Source: CBDCXE01 sp965223725 [NCBI: Nitrospinota bacterium]
GTDB taxonomy: Bacteria > Nitrospinota_A > UBA7883
Direction of reading: 5' to 3'
Length of the DNA stretch: 64,000 bases
NCBI GenBank assembly: GCA_965223725.1
Contig: CBDCXE010000002.1
Coordinates: forward strand, 186,001 to 250,000
This document shows, piece by piece, positions 53,663 through 62,559 of the stretch. Position 1 is the stretch's first letter. Each line of letters opens with the position of its first letter. A program made the position numbers and the translations under genes. The notes beneath the pieces are model-generated. The model was not told the DNA's origin. It ran no database searches and saw only the letters and a program-made list of their open reading frames with translations.

Positions 53663-55205
53663 GACTCTTGCCTGGCGCCTTGCCGCAATTGTCGCAGTTT
53701 TGCTGATCTGTGGCATATCCGCCTATCCCCTTGAAAAAAATATCAACCTGGGGCTTGACCTGCAGGGTGGGATGCACCTTGTTTACGAAGTTGACGCAGA
53801 TAAAGCGGTAATCTCTTCGCTGGATAATCTTGGCGAGGATGTGGGCAAGTATCTTGCCAGTAAAAATATAAATATTACATCAGCCAGCCGGGACGGGGAA
53901 AAAGTCACCTTACGTCTGCCTTCCGAGCGGGCGGAAGACGCCACAGATATTATTGGTGATGATTACGATGGTATGCTGGAGCCTGTGGAGCAAGATATCA
54001 CCGGTGGCAAGCTGGTTTATCAATATACCACCGACTATCGGGACAGGGTATATAAGAACGCTATCAGCCAGGCACTGGAAACATTGCGTAACCGGATAGA
54101 CCAGTTTGGCGTGGCGGAGCCGACTATCCAGCGGGAGGGCGCCAATCGAATACTGATCCAGTTGCCTGGTGTGGAGGATCGCAAACGGGCGATCAACCTG
54201 ATCGGCAAGACAGCGCGGTTGGAGTTTCGCATGCTGGACGAATCTACATCGCCAAAGAGCGCTTTAAATGGAAGCGCGCCCCCTGGAACAGAAATACTTT
54301 ATCAAAAAGAATTCGACCCGGTAACCAAGAAAGTGACCGGTCGGATCCCGCACCTGGTCAAAAAAAAGGTGGAAATGACCGGCGCCATGCTGTCCAACGC
54401 ACAGGTAAGCTTCTCACAATTAGGTATGCCGTATGTGTCGATCGACTTCAATAAGGAGGGCGCCAGGATATTCGGCCGGTTGACATCGGAAAATGTGGGC
54501 AAAAGGATGGCAATCGTGCTGGACGACAACGTATACTCGGCGCCATCGATCCGGGAGAGAATAACTGGTGGGTCAGCCATGATAGAGGGCAGTTTCACCC
54601 AGGACGAAGCGCGGGATCTGGCGATTATATTGCGCGCAGGCTCGTTGCCAGCGCCGTTGATCAAGCTGGAGGAGCGGTCTGTCGGTCCATCACTGGGTCA
54701 GGATTCCATCGACCGTGGGGTCAACTCTATTATTATCGGCGGAGTAATCGTGTTGATATTCATGCTTATATATTATCGGCTCGGCGGCATCATCGCTGAC
54801 ATGGCGCTGGCTTTTAATATGATAATTCTGGCTGGCGCGCTGGCATATTTCGGCGCCACGCTCACCCTGCCCGGTATCGCCGGTATTATTCTGACCATAG
54901 GTATGGCGGTCGACGCCAATGTTCTGGTGTTCGAGCGTATCCGCGAAGAGATACGTAACGGCAAGACGGTGCGGTCGGCTGTGGAGTCTGGTTTTGCTAA
55001 GGCATTTTTGACTATTATAGACGCCAATGTCACGACGCTGATCGCGGCGCTTGTTCTGTTCCAGTTTGGCACCGGCCCCGTCAAAGGGTTTGCGGTGACC
55101 CTTAGTATAGGCATCATCGCCAGCATGTTTACCGCAATATTTGTATCACGGACATTTTTCAACTGGTACCTAAGCGGCCGAAGGGTAAAGGAGCTGAATA
55201 TCTGA
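53655..55205 (+). CDS. secD: Protein translocase subunit SecD
   Basis: 516 residues, accessory SecYEG subunit that uses the proton gradient to help export. It shows NLGLDLQGGMHLVYEVD at the N-terminus, a large periplasmic P1 domain with a P1-head (about 95-330), and six transmembrane helices, including GIAGIILTIGMAVDANVLVFERIREE with the functional Asp. It overlaps yajC by 8 bases, and secF starts 2 bases after its stop. Confidence 0.97.
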   Translation: MTKTLAWRLAAIVAVLLICGISAYPLEKNINLGLDLQGGMHLVYEVDADKAVISSLDNLGEDVGKYLASKNINITSASRDGEKVTLRLPSERAEDATDIIGDDYDGMLEPVEQDITGGKLVYQYTTDYRDRVYKNAISQALETLRNRIDQFGVAEPTIQREGANRILIQLPGVEDRKRAINLIGKTARLEFRMLDESTSPKSALNGSAPPGTEILYQKEFDPVTKKVTGRIPHLVKKKVEMTGAMLSNAQVSFSQLGMPYVSIDFNKEGARIFGRLTSENVGKRMAIVLDDNVYSAPSIRERITGGSAMIEGSFTQDEARDLAIILRAGSLPAPLIKLEERSVGPSLGQDSIDRGVNSIIIGGVIVLIFMLIYYRLGGIIADMALAFNMIILAGALAYFGATLTLPGIAGIILTIGMAVDANVLVFERIREEIRNGKTVRSAVESGFAKAFLTIIDANVTTLIAALVLFQFGTGPVKGFAVTLSIGIIASMFTAIFVSRTFFNWYLSGRRVKELNI

Positions 55206-55207
55206 TC

Positions 55208-56146
55208 ATGCGGATTATAGAACCAGGCACTACAATCGATTTTATTGGCAAACGCAAGGTCGCCGCTATAATATCGGTAATTCTTATCCTGATAGCCATC
55301 GGATCGTTGATAATCCATGGTGGACCTAATTACGGCATCGATTTCAAGGGCGGGACCATCATCCAGGTCAAGTTTGCTGATACCGCCCCGATATCCGAAA
55401 TTCGTAATATCATCGGTACTCTTAAGCTGGGCGAATTCAATATACAGGAGTTCGGATCGGACCGAGAACTTTTGATCAGAGCGCAAAGGGTGGAAGAGAC
55501 CGCAGGCGAAGAGACGCAGGCACAGCGTGTTGAAGCGGCCTTGCGAGATAAATATGGCGACTCGTTCAGCGTCGAGCGGGTCGAAATGGTAGGGCCGAAG
55601 GTCGGCAAGGACCTGCGAGAGAAGGCGTTATTGGCGCTATTCTATTCCCTTGCCGGGATACTGATCTATATTACATTCCGTTTCGAGTTTCGATTTGGCG
55701 TCGCGGCTATCGCCGCATTAGCGCATGATACGTTGATCACGGTGGGCGCGTTTTCCCTGCTGGACAAAGAATTTACTTTGACTGTTATCGCCGCATTGTT
55801 GACTGTGGTCGGTTATTCGCTCAATGATACGATCGTTATTTTCGACAGGATACGCGAGAACCTGCGTTTAAAGCGGGGACTGAAACCGGAAGAGGTGTTC
55901 AACATATCGATCAACCAGACATTGAGCCGCACGTTCCTCACATCAGGCACAACTTTAGTTGTCGTTCTATGCATATTCTTTCTGGGAGGCGAGGTGATCC
56001 ATGACTTCTCGTTCGCATTGCTGGTCGGGGTGATTATCGGAACTTATTCATCGATTTTCGTAGCCAGCCCGATAATTCTTTTGTGGAATCGCTATAGCCG
56101 ACAACGGGCCAGGGAGAAAGCCTCGAAAGTATCGAAAGGCGCTTAG
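55208..56146 (+). CDS. secF: Protein translocase subunit SecF
   Basis: 312 residues. GPNYGIDFKGGTIIQVKF marks the SecF periplasmic motif, and LTVVGYSLNDTIVIFDRIREN is the conserved membrane segment with Asp. Six transmembrane helices. Completes yajC-secD-secF. Confidence 0.97.
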   Translation: MRIIEPGTTIDFIGKRKVAAIISVILILIAIGSLIIHGGPNYGIDFKGGTIIQVKFADTAPISEIRNIIGTLKLGEFNIQEFGSDRELLIRAQRVEETAGEETQAQRVEAALRDKYGDSFSVERVEMVGPKVGKDLREKALLALFYSLAGILIYITFRFEFRFGVAAIAALAHDTLITVGAFSLLDKEFTLTVIAALLTVVGYSLNDTIVIFDRIRENLRLKRGLKPEEVFNISINQTLSRTFLTSGTTLVVVLCIFFLGGEVIHDFSFALLVGVIIGTYSSIFVASPIILLWNRYSRQRAREKASKVSKGA

Positions 56147-56177
56147 GGCAAATCAAGCGTACAAGCAAATTTGGTCA

Positions 56178-56978
56178 CTATTTGCAGGCGACTAGATATA
56201 GCCTGTTAAACATCAGGTTGACATTTCCTATCTGGTCAGCCTGATCCGCAAAGTTTTCTTTTATGATTTTTATGAAGTTTTGCTTATACTCGTCATCAAA
56301 CCGACCGCTATAATAACCCTGGTTCAGATAACCTGCCGCCGCGCCTGTGTAGAATATTTTAAATACATCATCGGGTGTGTAAGGCCCAGATACCATCTCT
56401 ATGGTAGATGTGGCCACATTAAATCCATGCGCTTCGAATAGCTCTTTATAGTCGATAGCAGTCTCCAGAAAGTACCAGGGGCTTACAAATCCTGCGAAAA
56501 TCGAGCTCGTCTCTGGCGCCTTCCGCACTACCGCAATAGCGTCAAGAAAGTTAGGCGAGTATACGCTGGTAGCAGGCGCCTGGATACCCATTCGACCGCC
56601 GCTTTTCAAAGCTCGCCTGCAGTTGTACAGAACCGTGTCAGGGTCTTTTATCCAATGGAAAGCTGAGTTCATGAAAATCACATCAAACCGCTCCGAATAA
56701 AACATGCTCTCCGCGCTCTGGTTTTCAAATGTTATTTCATGTCCACCACTCTCTACCCGAGCATTACCGATCATCCCATCCGAAGGGTCCGCCCCCACAA
56801 CCTCGCCAAGGGTCAAGCTCCGTATCTTTCGGGTCAGCTTACCGGTTCCGCAGCCTAGGTCCAGCACGTCTTCTTCTCCACTAATGCCAAGCAGGTCAAG
56901 CAACCTATCACCCGCAGATTTTTGCGCCAGTGACCATTCGCTATATTTATCCGCCACGGTAGAGAAATTTTCACTCAT
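56178..56978 (-). CDS. Class I SAM-dependent methyltransferase
   Basis: 266 residues with the Methyltransf_11-type core: VLDLGCGTGKLTRKI (motif I), EVVGADPSDGMI, YSERFDVIFMNSAFHWIKD (motif IV) and LKSGGRMGI. The HWIKD form is like trans-aconitate/biotin-synthesis (BioC-like) methyltransferases, but substrate cannot be assigned. Its ATG overlaps the queH stop (ATGA), so it is coupled to queH. Confidence 0.85.
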   Translation of the reverse strand: MSENFSTVADKYSEWSLAQKSAGDRLLDLLGISGEEDVLDLGCGTGKLTRKIRSLTLGEVVGADPSDGMIGNARVESGGHEITFENQSAESMFYSERFDVIFMNSAFHWIKDPDTVLYNCRRALKSGGRMGIQAPATSVYSPNFLDAIAVVRKAPETSSIFAGFVSPWYFLETAIDYKELFEAHGFNVATSTIEMVSGPYTPDDVFKIFYTGAAAGYLNQGYYSGRFDDEYKQNFIKIIKENFADQADQIGNVNLMFNRLYLVACK

Positions 56979-57550
56979 TCCATTACTTTGCTTCTATCCT
57001 TAGGTTTCTTGCTATAGACACAACCGCAATAGTCTTGCCGATAAAACCCTTGTTCGCGCGCCATGCGCGTGGTGATTTTATATCCATCCTTCTTTTTCCA
57101 GTCGGCGCATATAAACTCGACACCGCTCTTCCCGCCAATATCAGAGCCGATCCGGTTTATAACCGCCGCCGATTTGTGCGGTGACACCGTGAGCACCGTG
57201 CCATAAGCGCGGACGCCCATTTCGCTGGCCTTCTCCGCGCAGCCGGACAGCCGCATCTCGAAACAGACATCGCATCGCGCGCCCCGTTCCGGTTCATCTT
57301 CCAGCCCTTCGGTTTTAGCAAACCAATTGTCGGCGTCATAAGGCTCCTCCAGTAATGGAAGATCAATTCTGTTCGCCCAATCCCGGACCTCATCCAGCCT
57401 CATATCATGTTCCGATTCCGGATGGATGTTCGGGTTGTAAAAATAGAGCGTCAGATCATAATCGCGCCGCAACGTCTCCACCACATAGGGCGAGCAGGGC
57501 GCGCAGCAAAGATGCAGCAGCATCTTCGGTTTTCGCTCTACCTGGCCCAT
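56975..57550 (-). CDS. queH: Epoxyqueuosine reductase QueH
   Basis: 191 residues of the QueH (DUF208) family, which reduces epoxyqueuosine to queuosine on tRNA with Fe-S chemistry. Conserved cysteines: LHLCCAPCSPY, GARCDVCFEMRL and YRQDYCGCVYS. It lies 12 bases after hemB on the same strand and overlaps the methyltransferase start. Confidence 0.93.
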   Translation of the reverse strand: MGQVERKPKMLLHLCCAPCSPYVVETLRRDYDLTLYFYNPNIHPESEHDMRLDEVRDWANRIDLPLLEEPYDADNWFAKTEGLEDEPERGARCDVCFEMRLSGCAEKASEMGVRAYGTVLTVSPHKSAAVINRIGSDIGGKSGVEFICADWKKKDGYKITTRMAREQGFYRQDYCGCVYSKKPKDRSKVME

Positions 57551-57562
57551 GACATCGCTCTT

Positions 57563-58537
57563 CTATCCGTTCAATAATCGCGCGGCGTCCCTGGCGAAGT
57601 ATGTCAGGATCATATCCGCGCCGGCCCTGTGTATACAGAGCAACGACTCCAGCATCGCCCGGTCCCGGTCCAGCCAGCCGTTTTTCGCGGCCGCCTCGAT
57701 CATCGCATATTCGCCGGAGACGTTATACGCCGCAATCGGCAGGTTATATCGATCCTTCACCATGCGTATTATATCCAAGTAGGGCAAAGCAGGCTTGACC
57801 ATTAGAACATCCGCGTTCTCATCGATATCCAGCTCCACCTCCCGCAGCGCTTCCCGGGCGTTGGCCGGGTCCATCTGATAAGTCGACCGGTCGCCGAATT
57901 GCGGTGTGGAATCGCACGCTTCGCGAAACGGTCCATAGAACGCAGAGGCATATTTCGCAGCGTATGACATGATCGACACATCGGCGAACCCGTTATCATC
58001 AAGCGCGCTGCGCACCGCGCCTATGCGGCCATCCATCATATCGGACGGCGCGACCATATCCGCGCCGCACTGCGCATGGGTCAACGCCATGGCGCCCAGC
58101 AGTTCCAGCGTCGGGTCGTTGAGCACCTTGCCATCTTCCACCAGCCCGCAATGGCCATGGTCGGTGTACTCGTCTATGCACACATCGGTGATAACCACGA
58201 GGTCCGGAGAGGTGTCCTTAATCTCTTTGATGGCCCGCTGCACAACGCCATCCGGGTTATACGCTTCGCTGCCGGTGGCGTCCTTCGTCTCCGGGATACC
58301 GAAAAGGATAACGGCCGGGATGCCAAGCGAGTCCACCTGCCGGATTTCATCCTTCAGGTTATCCACGGAGAGCCGGAAGTTACCGGGCATCGATGATATC
58401 TCGTCCCGCACGCCATTACCCCATGATATAAACATCGGATATATAAGCATCTCCGGCGACAGCCGATGCTCACGGACCATTTTGCGGATATTAGCCGAAG
58501 CGCGCATTCGCCGCGCCCTGTACTGGGGAAACTTCAT
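57563..58537 (-). CDS. hemB: Delta-aminolevulinic acid dehydratase (porphobilinogen synthase)
   Basis: Joins two aminolevulinate molecules in haem synthesis; 324 residues. Schiff-base lysines are in [15 protein letters not shown] and [12 protein letters not shown]. The metal region reads [13 protein letters not shown], so two of the three Zn cysteines of the E. coli type are present and the middle one is Asp: a mixed site between Zn- and Mg-type enzymes. It is the first gene of a leftward set with queH and a methyltransferase. Confidence 0.96.
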   Translation of the reverse strand: MKFPQYRARRMRASANIRKMVREHRLSPEMLIYPMFISWGNGVRDEISSMPGNFRLSVDNLKDEIRQVDSLGIPAVILFGIPETKDATGSEAYNPDGVVQRAIKEIKDTSPDLVVITDVCIDEYTDHGHCGLVEDGKVLNDPTLELLGAMALTHAQCGADMVAPSDMMDGRIGAVRSALDDNGFADVSIMSYAAKYASAFYGPFREACDSTPQFGDRSTYQMDPANAREALREVELDIDENADVLMVKPALPYLDIIRMVKDRYNLPIAAYNVSGEYAMIEAAAKNGWLDRDRAMLESLLCIHRAGADMILTYFARDAARLLNG

Positions 58538-59079
58538 TTCAGTCTGCCTCTACTAGTTTAAAAGTCTAACGCAAATAGTATCATTAATCGGTAGAGGAAC
58601 ACCACTGCCATGAGCAACCCCGGTTTGCAACAATGTTTTGCGCCGGTTACGCCGGGTCGCGGCAGCTATATCTATTCGTCACCATAATTCTTTTCCTTAT
58701 CTTCATTTCTGCGTCTATCACGCATTACATACGAATATAAAAGAATATTGATTGAAGTAAATAGCAGGTGAGGGATTTGAAGCATTTGGAGCATATGAGG
58801 GATTTGAGGCAAAAGAAGCATCTGCGGAATGCTAATTCGCCCGTTTTGGCACGGTTATTGTCCACACTACCCTCCCCTTAAAAAAGGGGGCTGTCGCCAG
58901 GAGCGCCTTATAATAACTGTTTTTGATTGCCAACCCCTGTCACCGCACCCGCCTGACCTGCTTCAGCAGCTGGCTTGCAATCTCAGTTCTGTTTGGTGAT
59001 AATATCCATGATATAGAACATATCTGATATTCATATCCATATTATGGCTGAAACATTTTAAAACTATAGGGAGGCCACA
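58538..59079. promoter_or_regulatory. 542-bp divergent region with tandem repeat, hairpin and sigma-54-like element
   Basis: No gene is seen. It contains two head-to-tail imperfect 27-base repeats (58769-58795 and 58796-58822, both starting TGAGGGATTTGA). A sigma-54-like element TGGCACGGTTATTGTC lies at 58847-58862 on the plus strand (-24 perfect, -12 GT instead of GC). A short hairpin CCCCTT-AAAA-AAGGGG is at 58874-58889, and an A/T-rich imperfect inverted repeat ATAATAT...ATATTAT is around 58999-59045. The plus-strand gene at 59080 has GGGAGG before its ATG. Confidence 0.5.
58769..58822. repeat. Two-copy 27-bp tandem repeat
   Basis: Adjacent copies at 58769 and 58796 with exact period 27. 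The first 12 bases are identical and the rest diverges in a few positions (GAAGCAT..GGAGCAT versus GAGGCA..GAAGCAT). Confidence 0.75.
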
Positions 59080-60441
59080 ATGTTATCGATCAGACAGACA
59101 CAGAAACTGTCATTAATCATTTTCACGATCATGTTTACGCTTTCACTTGCTCAACCAGCCAACGCACTACAGCTTGACTACACCGGCTCTTATCCTTACG
59201 AAGGAACTGTTATGGGCGAAAATACTACCTCTTCGCCAGGATCCAGCGGTGTTCTTGGCACATCTCTTAACGGACCTAATGCGGGCGTTCGGGGCAGGAG
59301 TTCTACATCTACTGGTTATGGAGTGTACGGCTTCAATGGCGCTGGTGGATGGGGTGGTTATTTTGTTGGCAATTTTGCTGTACATGATACGATGAAAATG
59401 TACCCACACTGGCGGAGCCCAAACATAATCGGCGGTAATCCAAACAACGGTTTTACGGCCGGAGTCTATGGCGCTACAATTAGCGGTGGAGGCGCCGCTC
59501 ACAACGCCAACAGAGTGACCGATACATATGGCGCCATTGGTGGTGGGGCGAAAAATCAAGCGGGAGACAATTCTTTAACAGTGCAATCTGCTTCCTATTC
59601 AACAGTGGGCGGAGGGATCGGTAACACTGCCCGCAGCGCTTTTACCACAGTAGGTGGGGGCAACAACAACACAGCCAGCAACATATATTCAACCGTTGGT
59701 GGAGGCGCCAGTAATTTAGCCAGTGGTTTAGGTTCCAGTGTTGGCGGGGGCGCTAGTAACGGTGCGGGCAACATTTATTCCACGGTAGCTGGTGGTTTTA
59801 GTAACGATGCCGCTAGTCCCGGTTCAACAGTAGGCGGGGGCGCCGACAACACAGCCAGCGGGCAGTATTCCAGCGTGGGTGGCGGCTACAAAAACTTTGC
59901 TGGTAATAATTACACCGCGGTGGCAGGAGGGGCATTCAACAGAGCTTACGGTCTGTTTGCCACCATCCCGGGCGGGCATGGCAACGTGGCGGCCGCCTAC
60001 AGCTTTGCCGCGGGCAAAAGGGCTAGGGCCGTCCATACAGGAGCTTTCGTATGGGGTGACAGCACCAACACCGATATTCAATCATCCAATCATAACCAGG
60101 TGACGTTCCGCGCCAAAGGTGGCTACCTTCTGTTTACCAACGCTGAAGCTACTCTAGGGGCACGGCTGAACCCAAACGCCACTGCGTGGGTGGCTATGAG
60201 TGACCGTAATTCCAAGGAGAAGGTGGTGAAGGTGGACAGCCGTCAAGTGTTGGACAAGCTGGCGCAGATGGAGATAGCCACCTGGAGTACAAGGGTGTGG
60301 ACGCGCCGGTGCGGCATATGGGTCCGATGGCGCAGGATTTCTACAAGGCGTACAGCCTGGGTCATGACGAAAAGGGGATATCCACCCTCGACGCTGACGG
60401 TGTGGCGCTGGCCGCCATCCAGGGCCTCTACGATGTGGTGA
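59080..60441 (+). CDS. Secreted 15-residue-repeat (YadA-head/tail-fibre-like) protein, frameshifted at its end
   Basis: 453 residues as it stands. The signal peptide ends near AQPANA (residue 28). Residues 174-308 (59599-60003) are nine tandem 15-residue repeats of the form STVGGGxxNxASxxY, like the left-handed beta-roll repeats of trimeric adhesin heads. A tail-fibre-type region follows (AFVWGDSTNTD, VTFRAKGGYLLFT) with the start of an intramolecular chaperone (Peptidase_S74-like) domain, SDRNSKEKVVKVDSRQVL. After MEIATW at about 60283 the sequence loses this character. The expected continuation is in the +2 frame, so a one-base loss has scrambled the last 50 residues. Likely an exported, trimeric surface or fibre protein. 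Confidence 0.82.
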   Translation: MLSIRQTQKLSLIIFTIMFTLSLAQPANALQLDYTGSYPYEGTVMGENTTSSPGSSGVLGTSLNGPNAGVRGRSSTSTGYGVYGFNGAGGWGGYFVGNFAVHDTMKMYPHWRSPNIIGGNPNNGFTAGVYGATISGGGAAHNANRVTDTYGAIGGGAKNQAGDNSLTVQSASYSTVGGGIGNTARSAFTTVGGGNNNTASNIYSTVGGGASNLASGLGSSVGGGASNGAGNIYSTVAGGFSNDAASPGSTVGGGADNTASGQYSSVGGGYKNFAGNNYTAVAGGAFNRAYGLFATIPGGHGNVAAAYSFAAGKRARAVHTGAFVWGDSTNTDIQSSNHNQVTFRAKGGYLLFTNAEATLGARLNPNATAWVAMSDRNSKEKVVKVDSRQVLDKLAQMEIATWSTRVWTRRCGIWVRWRRISTRRTAWVMTKRGYPPSTLTVWRWPPSRASTMW

Positions 60442-60521
60442 AAGATGTGGTAAAGGAGAAGGATGAGAAGATCGCTCGGTTGGAGGCGCGCTTGGCGAAG
60501 TTGGAAAGTAGGCTGAACTAA
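60284..60521 (+). pseudogene. C-terminal chaperone segment displaced by a frameshift
   Basis: In this frame the DNA encodes YKGVDAPVRHMGPMAQDFY, then GISTLDADGVALAAIQGLYD and a terminal coiled coil (EKDEKIARLEARLAKLESRL). This is the normal end of an S74-type intramolecular chaperone. It fuses correctly with the preceding gene if one G is added near 60284 (TGG-GAG-TAC instead of TGG-AGT-AC). The tail keeps good sense, so the shift is recent, a sequencing/assembly error, or programmed. Confidence 0.8.
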
Positions 60522-60600
60522 TACCATTGACTAATGACGAGCGCGGAATAATGGTAACATCGGTTTATGTTGGAGTGGCCGCCACGGGCCACTTTAAACA

Positions 60601-62538
60601 TTAGGAAGATTCGTTGGTTTCGGTTTTACCCAGCTTGATGCGGATTTTGATTTCTCCGTTTTCTTCCGCCTGTTTTCTCAACGCGGCGACATATTCGGCG
60701 TATACCCTGCCCCGTTTCGCCTGTTGTATCTCTTGCCGGAGTTTTGGGAACTCCTTGCGCATCACCTCCACATCCACCGGCTCCTGCGAGATCACGGTAT
60801 AGACCATCACACCGGTTACTGAATCAGCGGTGGCCACATCGCCGACACTTGACCCGAGGGCGTGGCTGACCAGGCCCTGCGGCAGGTTTTGTGTCCCCCG
60901 CTCCATCATGATCGCGCGGGAGAACGGCGCCGTCACAACAGAGGTGTACCCATTCTCCTTCGCCGCGGCGGCCAGGGTCTTGCCCTCATTCTTCACTGCG
61001 CTTTCTATACGGTCGGCGATTTCCTGGGCCAGCTCGCGGGCCTGCTCGGCGCGATACCGGCTCTCTGCCCGCTTCTTCACATCCTCCAGTGCTGGAGTTT
61101 CGGGTGGCTCTATGTCATCCACAATGGTGATTATAAACCTGTTATACAGCTCCAACGGCTCCGACACTGTCGATTTTTCCAGATCGAACACCAGGTCTGA
61201 TACCAGCTTCGATTCGGCGATCTGCGGGATCGGCTGATTCTTTTCCACACTATATTCATCCAGCGTGATCCCTTCGTGGGCTTCCACGCCTGTACTAAAA
61301 TTGTCCGCAGTCAAACTTTTGGAAAGGTTGTTCATGATCTCGCTGGCCAGTGCATAGGCTTTATCTTTTTTCGCCAGGTCGAGCACCTGCGGCTTCGCCT
61401 CTTCAAAGCTTTTGGCGCCGGCCTTGGTATGGGCCAGGGTCTGGACAATGTGCCAGCCGAACTGCGTCCTGAATGGCTCCGACACGCCGCCATCTTCCAG
61501 CGCGAACGCTATATTCTCAAACTCCGGCACCATCTGGCCCTTGGAAAAATTGCCCAGGTCGCCGCTGTTTTGCGCCGATGGCCCTTCCGACACTTCCATC
61601 GCCACCTGGCCGAAATCCTCGCCATCCCGCACCCTTTTGTATGCGTCGTCGATTTTCTTTTTAGCGGTCTGGACATCTTCATGAGCAGCGTCCATCGCAA
61701 CCTGAATAAGTATATGCCTTGCATGAACAGATTCTTCAGTGGCAAACCGATCTGCATGTGTGTCGTAATACTCTTTCAGATCCTCTTCGCCAACTTCAAT
61801 TGCATTGGCCATTTGGTCGGGGTTGGCCGATAAAATACGAAACGTGCGACGCTCCTCTATCTGAAAATCAGACTTGCGCGACTCGAACCATTCCTCAAGC
61901 TTGCCTTGATCCATCTCCACCTTGTCCGCCAACGGGGTGGAGTCTATATCCACATATTCGGCGATGACTTTCTGATTGTTTGTGATGTATCTATCGACGA
62001 TCTCCGCATCCGTCACCCGCACAACCCGCTCCACCAGCGACCGAAGCTTGAACACCAGCAGATCACGCTTCAGGTCGCTTTCAAACATTTTTGGTGTCAG
62101 CTGGTTGGAGTGCAGAATCTCCAGGTAGCGTTGCTTGCTAAAAGCGCCACCCTGCTGGAATTCAGTCATTTTGGTGATTGTATCGCGCACTTCTTCATCC
62201 ATTACGGCCAGCCCGGCTTTTTCGGCTGCCCTGATCTGCAAAGCGGAATCAATAAGCGCGTTCATTGCCATGTTTGCCGGGTCGAGGGATTGGAGAACGT
62301 TGTAGTCCACCTGATCACCCAACTGTTGCCGGAGTGTCGCTTCTATCTGCCTGGTTCGGCGCTCCAGGCTGGCGTTGGTTATATACTCACCCTTGCCCAC
62401 CACCGCCACGATATCGCCCCGGACAGCGCCCTGCTGGCCCCAGACCAGAAACGCTGTGCCTACAAAGGTGAGGGCAACGAGCCAGATCAGCACACGGATC
62501 AGGAAGGTTTTGGCGCTTTCGCGAAAGATATTTAGCAT
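60601..62538 (-). CDS. ppiD: PpiD/SurA-type periplasmic peptidyl-prolyl isomerase
   Basis: 645 residues anchored by one N-terminal transmembrane helix (LIRVLIWLVALTFVGTAFLVW), then a SurA_N-like chaperone region (NASLERRTRQIEATL), a parvulin domain at about 272-370 (ARHILIQV, SGDLGNFSKGQMVPEFENIAF split at family landmarks, FGWHIVQTL) and a second C-terminal helical part. It assists folding of exported proteins near the translocon. It follows cpoB by 21 bases on the same strand. Confidence 0.92.
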   Translation of the reverse strand: MLNIFRESAKTFLIRVLIWLVALTFVGTAFLVWGQQGAVRGDIVAVVGKGEYITNASLERRTRQIEATLRQQLGDQVDYNVLQSLDPANMAMNALIDSALQIRAAEKAGLAVMDEEVRDTITKMTEFQQGGAFSKQRYLEILHSNQLTPKMFESDLKRDLLVFKLRSLVERVVRVTDAEIVDRYITNNQKVIAEYVDIDSTPLADKVEMDQGKLEEWFESRKSDFQIEERRTFRILSANPDQMANAIEVGEEDLKEYYDTHADRFATEESVHARHILIQVAMDAAHEDVQTAKKKIDDAYKRVRDGEDFGQVAMEVSEGPSAQNSGDLGNFSKGQMVPEFENIAFALEDGGVSEPFRTQFGWHIVQTLAHTKAGAKSFEEAKPQVLDLAKKDKAYALASEIMNNLSKSLTADNFSTGVEAHEGITLDEYSVEKNQPIPQIAESKLVSDLVFDLEKSTVSEPLELYNRFIITIVDDIEPPETPALEDVKKRAESRYRAEQARELAQEIADRIESAVKNEGKTLAAAAKENGYTSVVTAPFSRAIMMERGTQNLPQGLVSHALGSSVGDVATADSVTGVMVYTVISQEPVDVEVMRKEFPKLRQEIQQAKRGRVYAEYVAALRKQAEENGEIKIRIKLGKTETNESS

Positions 62539-62559
62539 TATGGACTCAAAATTGACAGA

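Noticed and set aside
59599-60003. Regular 45-base repeats that might suggest a CRISPR array.
   Set aside because: The period is exactly 15 codons, the frame is open and the repeats vary at wobble and protein level. They encode a repeat protein; no spacers or cas genes are present.
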